Source: Ophiocordyceps camponoti-saundersi (nom. inval.) (taxonomy: Eukaryota > Ascomycota > Sordariomycetes > Hypocreales > Ophiocordycipitaceae). Taken from it: a stretch of DNA of 64,000 nt. The stretch is from positions 62,001 through 126,000 of the forward strand of contig PDHQ01000085.1 in the NCBI GenBank assembly GCA_003339415.1, in the 5' to 3' direction. The first letter of the stretch is position 1, and every line of letters begins with the position of its first letter. Shown piece by piece: positions 42,209-51,488 of this stretch. The position numbers and the translations under genes are program-made. The notes under the pieces were generated by a model. It was given only the letters and a program-made list of their open reading frames with translations. It had not been told where the DNA came from and searched no databases.

Positions 42209-43494
42209 GGACGGGCTCGGGGACAATGATGTGTCCTCAACAACAACAACAACAACAACAAAAAACAACGGTCCTTTGCTTCATCGCACCAAGGGGGTAA
42301 TCGTGCCCCAAGATGGCGCCGACGAAGCCAAATACAAGGCTCACGTCCTTTGAAGCCGCGCCGCCAGCCACGCTTCTCCCCTTCCCCCCTCGCCTTTTCC
42401 GCAAACCCCCCTGGGCGCCCAGCAACGAAAGGAAAAAAGGTGAAAGGGACAGAGGAAAAAGGGCAAAGGAGATGAGCGACAACTTTCTAATCCGCCGAAG
42501 AACCCTCGCGACGTTTAAGCGTGGCCACCGCTTTTTTTTTTTAATTTTTCCAACCGTTCATATCGCCTGCTCGCGGTAAACATGGAGCACATTTGGCTGC
42601 AGCCTCTTTTTTTTTGTTCTTCTTGTTTCTCTTCGTTGTTCCCTCTTCCGTCTAAGATGAGGGTGGAAAGAGGTTTCGATCACAGACGGGATAAGGGGGG
42701 GATGCCATCCCGTCACTGACATACATATGCTTCTTTGTTTTTTGTCCTTCATTTAGAGAGATGACTTTTTTTCTATCCCCCCCCCCCCCTTTTTTTTTCT
42801 TCTCAACTTCTTGTCATCCTGTTCTCTTGCTCTGGACGTCGTCATCATGTTGCTTCCGTCCCGGCAATCGTCACCCTTCCTGTCCTTGACTCTTCTGTTT
42901 CTTTCTTTCTCCCACCTTTTTCTACTATCAGCAAATCTACGGATACAGCCGATCATATTTCAAGGGGCGAGAAAGGGAAAAAAAGGGGTGACCGCGAAGA
43001 ATAAAGGGAGATGAACAGATGAGGTCGCGGCTGTGAGGCTCGCTTCCTTGTTGTGTTGATCCAGTTTTACCTCCGCCTTCAATCATCGTCCGTTTTTTTT
43101 GTAGACGCTTCGTGGGTTGTCGTGAGGCCGGGGCTGAGTGAGGCTAAGCTACTTGATCGCACTCACTCGCGGCATCAGTGGGCGGAAGGCCAATCTACGT
43201 TGGACGCTGTTTGAGCTTGAAATCATGAACAATTCATTTCGTTCCCTGTTTCGAACTTTCATCGGCACGTACATGCATGAATGTATGTATGTGCGTCCAT
43301 CCATCCCCATCATCCAGTCATTCCGTGAGACGTTCCAAACTCATATAATACTCTAGCGAAGAGAGACAAGAACTGAGTGAAAGGAAGAGACCAAAATGTA
43401 AAGACATATATCTGAGAGGCGAGTCGACCACACACACATGAGGACCTACCTACCTAGGTAGGTAGGTAGGGAGGGAGGAAGCTACCCAGAAACA
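42209..43494. other. 1.3 kb intergenic between convergent genes
   Basis: Poly-T and poly-C tracts (about 42530-42545, 42610, 42778-42800) and a 24-base perfect palindrome at 43444-43467 are visible. No supported gene. Confidence 0.55.
43444..43467. repeat. 24-base perfect palindrome of CCTA/TAGG units
   Basis: ACC followed by TACC repeats meets its mirror complement GGTA repeats at a central CCTAGG. Similar CCTA/TAGG blocks occur at about 26104-26152 and 50976-50998. Confidence 0.85.
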
Positions 43495-44328
43495 TCACCT
43501 CTGTAAAAGGAAGCCCAAACCAGCTCGCAAAAGGTACAGAAACAAGGCCAAGAAGAACCCGACAGCGACGGCCATGGGCTCGGCGCAGATGCGCTTCAGC
43601 CGGGCCCTGGCGTCGACGACCCACAGGACCTGTCCGGCATCGCGGCGGGCGGTGCGCAAGCCCGGCAGGCCGTCGATGCTCTCGGCGTTGTTCTTGACCT
43701 GGTAGTCGAGCATCTTGTTGTCCTGGACGGTGAGGCGCGAGAAGTGGTCCAGGGTAGGTCTGGCTTCGAAGACGGCCAGCTCATCTAGCTTATCGCCTGC
43801 ATGATCCTTTTCCAACTTGGCCTGCAAAGAGGCTTCGTCTTCGTCATCATCGTCATCGTTCTCGACCGCTTCCGAGGCGTAAAGCGACTTCTTGACCCGC
43901 GGGACGGCAAAGCCACAACTAGTCTGAACCTGCCAGATATCGCAGACGATGACGGCGCGAGCACCGTCAAAGGCCTCGCGCTGACCCTTGGCGATGGTGC
44001 GCACCAGGTCGGAGAAGGCGGGCTGATCCCACTCTACGACGCGAGCCTGGCAGAAGACGCGCAGGATGCGAGGTAGGGTGCCGAAGCTGATGAACAGCAG
44101 GCACAGACGGCCGTTTTCGTAGGCGTGGGCTATGGTCTCGCAGCCGGAGCCGGTCCGGTCGATGTAGGCGCATTGGCTCGGCCCCAGGACGGCGAAGTGG
44201 GTGTCGGTCATGCCCTTGGGCGAGACGTTGACGTGCGGGCCGTGGGTAGGGGCTGAGCCGGTGAAGAAGACGGGTTGACGCTGCGCCCAATCGGCGAGGT
44301 TCTTGGGGAAGGTAGCGTAGAGCTTCAT
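43495..44328 (-). CDS. Pyridoxamine 5'-phosphate oxidase-like FMN-binding protein with C-terminal membrane helix
   Basis: Single-exon gene for 277 residues. The N-terminal half fits a PNPOx-like split-barrel flavin fold: LADWAQRQPVFFTGSAP, HGPHVNVSPKG, YIDRTGSGCETIAHAYENGRL and LCLLFISFGTLPRILRVFCQARV, the last two being typical of this fungal group. A highly acidic stretch (about 158-170) interrupts the middle. The C-terminus has a hydrophobic segment (MAVAVGFFLALFLYLLRAGLGF) that would anchor the protein in a membrane, which is uncommon in the fold. Related fungal proteins are annotated as FMN-binding without a known substrate. Not the biosynthetic PNPOx, whose motifs differ. Confidence 0.78.
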   Translation of the reverse strand: MKLYATFPKNLADWAQRQPVFFTGSAPTHGPHVNVSPKGMTDTHFAVLGPSQCAYIDRTGSGCETIAHAYENGRLCLLFISFGTLPRILRVFCQARVVEWDQPAFSDLVRTIAKGQREAFDGARAVIVCDIWQVQTSCGFAVPRVKKSLYASEAVENDDDDDEDEASLQAKLEKDHAGDKLDELAVFEARPTLDHFSRLTVQDNKMLDYQVKNNAESIDGLPGLRTARRDAGQVLWVVDARARLKRICAEPMAVAVGFFLALFLYLLRAGLGFLLQR

Positions 44329-44711
44329 GGTAGGAAGAGGTTAGAGGCTTCCGGGGGGGGGGAGGGGGGACAGAGAGTATGTAGTGCGGCTGGGATGAGG
44401 GAGGGGGGGATCGCCTGTTTTGTCTGATCGTCTCTCCAAATACTCTGGCTTTTTTCCCCGCAGCGATATGTAATGTGTAGGGGTGTGTGTGTGTGTGTGT
44501 GAGGGTGAGATGAGGGTGAGATGAGGGTGTGTGTGAGTGTGTATATGTGATGCGTCAGGCAGACGTCGACGCCAATGACTGACTCATCATCAGCCAGCCG
44601 GTCCTCGGAGCCGAGGCGGAGGATAAGCAAAGGCTCCTCCACGGTGATAAAGTCTGTGCACACAACTTCCACCAGGCCAAGCAAAGACGTAGCGAGAGTC
44701 GAGCGTCAAGG
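44329..44711. other. Intergenic
   Basis: About 380 bases with GT-rich microsatellite (44483-44545). Nothing else supported. Confidence 0.5.
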
Positions 44712-45512
44712 CTACCGGGACAGCGGATGGGCATGGTAGTTGCCGTCCTCGTACGCGATATCCTTGTACAAGTGGCCGGCATTCACCTTGTACAGGCCGG
44801 AGTTGACGGTCCGAGGGACGGCCGAGAAGTGAACGTGCGGAGAGGAGGTGCCGTCGACCAAGGCCCGGGCCGGACCCTGTGTCACGACAGCTGCGTTCCA
44901 GGCGTCGTTGAAGTTGTGCGTCGGGGCTCTGGCCGGGCGCTTGTCGTCGAACCGTCGCGAGAGCCTCTCCTTCTCGGCCTTGCGCTCCCTGCTCGGCCGG
45001 TCGTCCTTTTGCTCACGGGCCTTGGGACGTTCCGGAAGCTTCAGCGGAGTCGGATGAGAGTTTGCGGCTTGTAGCTGGACGGCGAGTTCGTCGCGGCTGC
45101 GCTCGAGATAGGTGTAGTTCTGATCCCAGGCGTCTATGTTCTGCCGCAGCTTCTCGTTTTCTTTCTGCAGAGAGTGAAGATCCTTCTTCAGCGCTGCCTT
45201 GTCTTCCTTGAGAGAGTGAACCTGGTTCTTGAGCTCTTCCTTGTCGGCGTGTGCGTCGGAGAGGCTCTGGTTAAGCTGTTCGTAGAGCCGTTGGTAGCGG
45301 TCACGATCCGAGACTACCTTGTTGAGCTGGGTGTTTGCGTTCTTCAGCTCATCGAATAGCCTCTCTTGGATCTCTTCGGCTGTGGATGAAGGGTTAGCTG
45401 GGGGTGGCATCGTCATCTGCGGTGCAGACGACGAACCGGTTTCCGGGGTGCTGCGCGGGCGAGTCTTGCGGCTGGTGTTGGCCGGAGCCCGCTGTTGTGA
45501 AGTCGTCGGCAT
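44712..45512 (-). CDS. Coiled-coil protein, unknown function
   Basis: Open frame for 266 residues from the ATG at 45512 (the frame extends further upstream but only from a TTG). The N-terminal 45 residues are Ser/Thr/Pro/Arg-rich. Residues about 45-155 form a long coiled coil with heptad-like Leu spacing (ERLFDELKNANTQLNKVV, NQVHSLKEDKAALKKDLHSL, KENEKLRQNIDAWDQNYTYL). A charged, basic segment (PERPKAREQKDDRPSRERK) and a non-helical tail with NSGLYKVNAGHLYKDI follow. I do not recognise the family. It is on the same strand as, and 2.2 kb from, another coiled-coil gene, without clear sequence similarity between them beyond composition. Confidence 0.6.
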   Translation of the reverse strand: MPTTSQQRAPANTSRKTRPRSTPETGSSSAPQMTMPPPANPSSTAEEIQERLFDELKNANTQLNKVVSDRDRYQRLYEQLNQSLSDAHADKEELKNQVHSLKEDKAALKKDLHSLQKENEKLRQNIDAWDQNYTYLERSRDELAVQLQAANSHPTPLKLPERPKAREQKDDRPSRERKAEKERLSRRFDDKRPARAPTHNFNDAWNAAVVTQGPARALVDGTSSPHVHFSAVPRTVNSGLYKVNAGHLYKDIAYEDGNYHAHPLSR

Positions 45513-46044
45513 TTTTGAGATATTGGAGTTGATGGTTACGGGCGAGCGTGTAAGAGGGTGACTGCCAGAGGCAGAAGAGCTCTTTAAGATGAGAAGAGAA
45601 AGGTACGCAAGGGCAAGATATATCAAGACTTCTGACAGGCGACGGATTAAATAAACAGTGTCTCAGCCTTTGGTAGTAAGAGGGTAGGGAAGGATGAAAA
45701 GAGAGAGAGAGAGAGAGAGGAAGAGAGGATAGAAAGAGAGGAGGCAGGCTCAGATATGTATGTGCTGCGGAAGAGAGAGGAGCATAGCCCGGAGAGGAGC
45801 ATAGCCCAGAGAGCTTCGTCAACCAGCAAACAGAGAGGCATCATCATATTGTCGTTTGATGGTTCGAGGACCAGCGCAGGGAGGGAGGGAGTCAGTCTCA
45901 CAGTACCTAACTGTTCGTAGGCAGGTAGGTAGACAGACAGGTAGAGGTAGTAGGTAGGGATACATGCATCCAAGGCAACAGTTGTCAGAACCGGGCTGCT
46001 CCGATGAACAAACTGTGAGTCATGCCGTATCGTGCTTTCTTTTT

Positions 46045-46047
<3 letters not shown>

Positions 46048-46110
<63 letters not shown>

Positions 46111-46151
46111 CCAGCGGCCGCCGCCCCCCCCCCCCCCACCCCACGGGGGGG
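46048..46151. repeat. Poly-C and C-rich tract before assembly gap
   Basis: About 60 consecutive C, then C-rich sequence up to the gap. The length is beyond what short reads can establish. Confidence 0.8.
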
Positions 46152-46161
46152 NNNNNNNNNN
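46152..46161. other. Assembly gap (10 N)
   Basis: Ten N between a G run and a T-rich block; a placeholder of nominal size. Confidence 0.95.
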
Positions 46162-47751
46162 TTTTGGTTTTTGTTATTTTTTATTTTGGGTGGATGAGGA
46201 TGGTGTGGATTATAGGAGGGGGGGGGGGGGGGGTGGGCTGTTTTTTTTTTTTTTTTTTTTTCTTTTTTTCCCCCCCCCCCCCCCCCCCCCTGCCCTGCCC
46301 GGCCGCCCCCCCGGGCCCCCCTTCATCATTAATTGGAGGACAGTGCTCCGCCATGGATATCAGCAGGGGTGTGTGTGTGTGTGTGTGTGAGTGAGTGTGT
46401 GGAAGGCCGTGGAAGAGAGAAGTGGTGATGGAGGAATACGGAGTAGAAGGGCTCAAACAGCCGGGCTGGACATGGTCGTCGGGGATGGGCTGGCTGTCAG
46501 AGAAAGAGAGAAGACGGAGAGAAGGCTGAATAGAGTGTTCCAGGTAGGTAAGTAGGTAGATATTGACAGGGGTCCCGGGACGGGGGGGGAAGAGGTTATT
46601 CTTAGGAACCAGAAGGGAGGAGGCCTGAACCCCTACCTTTATCCATCCACCCATCAATATGTATGTGCGAATACACACACAAGGTAAGCTGTACGATCGA
46701 CGGACCTGCATCCGCTCCTTGGCTGGAGTAGCGACTACGCAACCCCATCGTGTGTCTGCAGCCCTTTCTGTGCCTTTCTGCATGTTCCCGGTACCGGCTC
46801 GGGCCTGTTACCTCAGCCCCGGGGCGGTTCCTGGCGGACGCTCCCCATCTCGAAGGATTTGCTTTTCCCTTCTGACCACCTCCCTCTGCTCTCTGGGTAG
46901 TGCCTACATAGGCTACCCTACATGTATGTATGTATGTAAGGCGATGTTGACATATTATTCTCTTTCTGTCTGTCTCATGGAAGAAGAGGACTCACAGTCC
47001 CAGTCACAGTCACAGCCTAATGAGGTAGCCCACTGAGGTAGCCCACTGAGGTAGTACGAGACCCGTCCGAATGGGCCAGCCAACAAAGGAACCACACCAG
47101 TCATCATCCAAGCACAGCCGCGTCAAAACCACTCACCGAGATGGCAATAAACCACCCTCTCAGTCTCTCCCACCCCCCCAACCTCCATCATCTCTCCCAA
47201 ACTCTCCTCCTCCTCTTTCATCGACACACCCCCCTCCCCCCCCCCCCCCCAAGAGACGGGCACACTATGACGGCACAGATCATCGTCACCGAACGTCTCG
47301 ACTTAACCCCTTCTAGCTCCTAGCTCTGCCCTAGCCGTTTGCCCGCCCCCATCCATCCACCTTCTTTTTGTCAGCCTCTGACAAAGCCACGTCTTCCGTA
47401 TATACATAGACTACCTACTCATCCTACTCACCAGATCTGCCACTACCTCGAGAGGCCTCCAGTTTCCCTTTTTCCCCCCAACGGCAAGGTGTGGCTTGAC
47501 CCGGTGCCTAGGTGAGATAGGCTAGGGTAGGCAGACAGATGACTCCCCCTTCCTCCGACTTACACGCTTCCCTCCCCCCCTCCTCTCCGGATAGACCTTT
47601 TCCCACCTACCTGGTACTACAAGACGGCACGCGAGCTTTAAAGACGGCCACAAGACAGAAGAAACAAAAAGAAACGGCTTTAATAACCCATCTCGCATAC
47701 GGAACAGTAAGCCAACTAACAAGATAAACAGCAATACATCTCCGTCTCTGG

Positions 47752-48471
47752 CTAGATGAAACGACGTCGCCTCAAAATCTCCTCGTAGACCCTCATCTTC
47801 TTCGTCCTCAGTTCCAGAATCCCACACGAGTCGTCCAGCCTACGCCTAGCATCGTAATACCTATCCTTCCAATACTCGACGTCACGCGCCAGATCGCGAA
47901 GACGACCATCACAAGGCGGGAGCGGCGCCTCAGCCCTTCTCTCCAAACACTTAATCTTCTGACGAAGGTCAGCGTTTTCCCTCTCGAGAAAGGCATACGC
48001 TTTATCGGCCTCGATCCGATTCTTCTCCAGACAGTCCCTCTCCCTTTGTAGCCTCTGCACCAACTCGTCCAGCTCGGAGCATCTTTTGGCCGCGCACTCT
48101 GCGGACTGGCGCAAGGACGCGTTCTCCGCTGCCAGCGCGTCGATCTGGGACCGGAGCTGGACGACGACGACTTGAGAGAGGTGCTGGACTTCTGACTGGG
48201 CTGTTCCGAGGCTCGTCTTTAGGCTGCACACCTCGTCTGTCAGTCTTTTGTTCGACTCGGCGAGGCAGCGCTCGCGGTCGACGAGACGGTCCCATTCTTC
48301 GCGGCTGACTTTTCTGCAGTGGCCGTTGTTGTTGTTATTGTTGTTGTTGTTGTCGTCGTCGTCTTCGTGGTGACGACGGTGGTGATGACGATGATGATGT
48401 CTGTAGTGCTTGACGGAGATGATTTGCTCCCTGCCCGAAGGCGTCGTCTCAAAGTACCATCGTCGAGACAT
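47752..48471 (-). CDS. Coiled-coil protein with His/Asn-rich N-terminus, unknown function
   Basis: Open frame for 239 residues from the ATG at 48471; the frame runs further upstream into CT-repeat sequence, which I treat as leader. After MSRRWYF the protein has a His-rich run (HHHRHHHRRHH), an Asp run and nine Asn coded by a GTT/ATT repeat. From SREEWDRLVDRERCLAESN to the end it is a continuous coiled coil, with a conserved-looking end (DVEYWKDRYYDARRRLDD, ELRTKKMRVYEEILRRRR). Proteins of this form are common and uncharacterised in Sordariomycete genomes, as I recall them. No function can be given. Confidence 0.6.
   Translation of the reverse strand: MSRRWYFETTPSGREQIISVKHYRHHHRHHHRRHHEDDDDNNNNNNNNNGHCRKVSREEWDRLVDRERCLAESNKRLTDEVCSLKTSLGTAQSEVQHLSQVVVVQLRSQIDALAAENASLRQSAECAAKRCSELDELVQRLQRERDCLEKNRIEADKAYAFLERENADLRQKIKCLERRAEAPLPPCDGRLRDLARDVEYWKDRYYDARRRLDDSCGILELRTKKMRVYEEILRRRRFI
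48325..48351 (-). repeat. Poly-Asn coding repeat
   Basis: Nine Asn codons in a row in the coiled-coil gene, seen as GTT/ATT units on the plus strand. Confidence 0.85.
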
Positions 48472-48726
48472 GGGTGAGGAGTAGTGGCGGACCTCTATCT
48501 TTGCCGTTGGCGAACTCGTTCGGTTTCCCAGCTTGGCGGCGCTTTTTGCCGCTTCAAACGGACAAGATGGGTGTTGTTTGCCTTCTCTCGCTCTGTCGGC
48601 GACGACCAGGTCAAGAGACGTGTGGCCGGTTTTATACTCATATCGTAACCAAGACCCATGATCGTATCCGCGGGAGAGTCCGCATGACGGGGCCATGCTA
48701 TCAGAGGCACCCGTCCCGGAGGCTCC

Positions 48727-48759
<33 letters not shown>

Positions 48760-50905
48760 TCTCACACTCTCTATATCTCTCCCCTCCCTGTTCTTGGGGC
48801 GCGCGAGGCATCAGAACAGCACATGAGCGCGTCCTACTATATACCTAGGCAGTATGTGTGTGTGTGTGCGTGTAAGTGCGTCCAAGGCCCCGTAACGGGA
48901 CGGCGTCACAAGAAGCTGAGGAGACTCACGAGGCTGAACGCCGATGTCTCAAGATTGCTGGGCCATGGTTACGCAGCCGACTTTCAATTTCCCGTCGCGT
49001 CCCATGTGGCAGAGCCGGATGACGTCCGTCGACTCCCCCTTACGTTTGTCACCCGACAGATGCGTGGATGCGGCACTGTGCGAAAGAGGTATCCGTGCGC
49101 TTAAAGTGGACCTCATTGCTACCTTTGTACAGTGCTTCTTGTACATCCGACACAGTCTACGCGACAAGTCATCCAGCGTTCCCCGTCTCTTCACCAGCTG
49201 TTGTTATCCTGTTTACCTGAACAGGCCTTCAAACAGGAATCACAGCATGAAGAGGCCACGAACATCTCGGCAAACCATCTCTCGCTTGCCATCAGTCAGC
49301 CATCTCGGCTACCGGTAACCTGAGCGGTAAACCTCAACGACCCAGATCACGTGTACCCACCTATATCCATCATCAACCGGGCAGCTATATTCCACCCTCA
49401 CAAACAAACAAAGCCGGGCAGATACTGTGACGCGTCCTCCCCCTCCCTCATGGCCTCTCCCTCAACGACGACGCAACGCTCGTCTCGGTAAGCCAAGGAA
49501 GTACGGGGAATATGTCCGCGAGCTCATTCCCCCCCCCTCGCCGCCCGCCCTTCGCCTCACCCTTTCATGCCCCTTGTCCGCTGAAGATGGCCAGCCGCAT
49601 GGCCATCAGAACGAGAAACGTCGGTATATCCGATACGAGCAACAGCAAGCCCCTCGACTACCTACCTATGTATGTATGGAGGGACTTACCAATACTCAGG
49701 TACGGCAACGACTTACGAAACACAATGCATACGTCTCCCAGAAGGGGTAGGATTTCGCATAGAGCCAAGATTCGCATCTCGACGGCATTCACGAATTCAG
49801 GGAAATTCCTCATCGCTGCATTCGACGAGTCGCATCTCGAATCTTTCTTCATCTCTTTCATGGATAGGCTCCGTAGAGGGTAAAAATATTCGTCGCACTT
49901 CCTTGACTATCAGCTTCATGTAAAGCGTAGAGAAAGAAGAAAGAACATGTCGCTTAACGACGGCAAAAGGAAGGCAGAGGACGGGATCAGAAGAAGAATA
50001 GGAGGAGGAAAGGGGGATGAGACTCGTATGACGCGCGGGCTTGATGCTGTCAACATCAGCTCATCAGCATCAGCATCATCATCATCATACATCAGCAACA
50101 CCGTGTAGAAGCTGAGAATACTCCATGTATGGCCATAACCAACGCGACTGGTTCTTTTCTGCCCCCCCCCCAAATCTAGTGTCTCTACACACAAACAATC
50201 CCACGACACCCTCTGAGAAAACAAAAATCGGCGACTCTTCCAACTGCAAGCCTCGTCAGAAAGAATCACGCACCGCAGCAGCTCATCGTCCGCATTTCTT
50301 AAACAATCACCGAAACACGGTCATGACGCAGGCCAGGTATCATCTCCGATCGGGCAACCTCCGGAGCCCGCTGACGGTAAACGAACTGAAACTGCTCTGC
50401 TCCTTTCGCACGGCATTGGGGTCCGCGGTGGTCAGAATGACGAGGGGGGAAGTCGGTGATGATGATGTGGCCGCCACAAGCTCACTTATTTCTTTCTTCC
50501 TCTTCTTTCCATGTCTGAGCATGGAGGTAAGTACGGATAGGTATGCAGGTATAACATGCATATATTCGACAGCACACACGTAGCCGGCACTTACAAAAAA
50601 AAAAAAACTCAACGCGGGCCGCACCGCCACGTCACTGCAACATGATCTGCATAAAATATCTGACGTGAAGCCTAAAGGGGTTAGAAACAGGGTCAGGGCT
50701 GAAGGGTGCATTGTAAGACAAGATCTGTAGACTATCCGCGCCGACTACCTATGTACATAGTCCACATGCATCCGCAAGATAAGACCCGAGGTTAAGATAT
50801 ATATCAATCTATCAATCTATCGAATCTGATCATCCTGAAACCTTGAGAACAACTCACGTCTTCCCTGTGAAGGAAGGAAAAAAAATAACGCTCAAAAGAA
50901 CCTGA
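48472..50905. other. 2.4 kb intergenic region
   Basis: Begins with a CT-repeat (about 48721-48779) in the leader of the coiled-coil gene. No supported gene up to the tRNA; plus-strand frames at 49427-49923 and 50125-50583 lack motifs and splice evidence. Confidence 0.5.
48721..48779. repeat. (CT)n microsatellite
   Basis: CT dinucleotides with a few interruptions (TATCT, CACA). Confidence 0.9.
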
Positions 50906-50977
50906 TAGCAACACCTGGTGTCGATCCAGGGACTTACGGGTTATGAGCCCGTCGCTCTTCCACTGAGCTATGTTGCT
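50906..50977 (-). tRNA. Initiator tRNA-Met (CAT)
   Basis: On the minus strand 72 bases fold as an intronless tRNA with anticodon CAT in GGGCTCATAACCC. Hallmarks of the eukaryotic initiator are visible: an A1:U72 pair (starts AGCAAC, ends GTTGCTA), three consecutive G:C pairs in the anticodon stem, and a T-loop of the AUCGA kind (GGATCGACACC) with A in place of T54. A short T run follows the 3' end. It delivers methionine to the start codon. Confidence 0.92.
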
Positions 50978-51488
50978 TACCTAGGTAGGTACCTACTACT
51001 CAGGCCTCAACATCCGATTGGATAGCGACGACAAAAGCAAAACTTCTTTATCAAAGCATAGGAGGCAAAGAGTGGGGGCCATCATCTTCAACTCCCTCTA
51101 CCTTGGCTGCTGTCGACGGCATACATACATACATACCTACACAGTACCTACCTACCTCTATAAGCACGTATGAATGACCAACTGCTCTCGTAAGTTTCCC
51201 ATCTCTTCCCTCCTTTACCTCAATCTTCACTCACCCGCTGATGATACCAGGCTTGACGACGATAGTAATAATGATAAAGCCGTTAAAAGTTGAGTGATGG
51301 TGGTATCTCTAGTTTACATACATACAGCACAACATGTTCGTGAACTTCGTTTCCACCCTCCGGAATTTTCTCTCCCCTTTTCCTTTTACATTCCCTTACC
51401 CTTGCCCTTTCCCCTTTTTCCTTTTACCTCCTCCGCCTCGTCCTTTCTCATCTTTCCCCTCCTTTTCATCACATGTCCCACCCTGCAG
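50978..51488. other. Intergenic
   Basis: About 510 bases with CCTA/TAGG and CATA repeats near the tRNA and CT-rich sequence near 51400. Nothing else supported. Confidence 0.5.

Larger units (their letters stand above)
45513..47751. other. 2.2 kb intergenic region with assembly gap and homopolymers
   Basis: Contains GA repeats (about 45700-45722), a run of about 60 C (46048-46107), 10 N, then G, T and C homopolymers to about 46290, and GT and CATA-type repeats. Open frames here translate low-complexity sequence. No gene is supported. Confidence 0.6.

Noticed and set aside
46022..46394. Proline-rich plus-strand frames across the second N gap
   Set aside because: They translate homopolymers and N; not protein-coding.
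46181..46783. 200-codon minus-strand frame
   Set aside because: Passes through poly-A/T, poly-G/C and GT repeats; no plausible protein.
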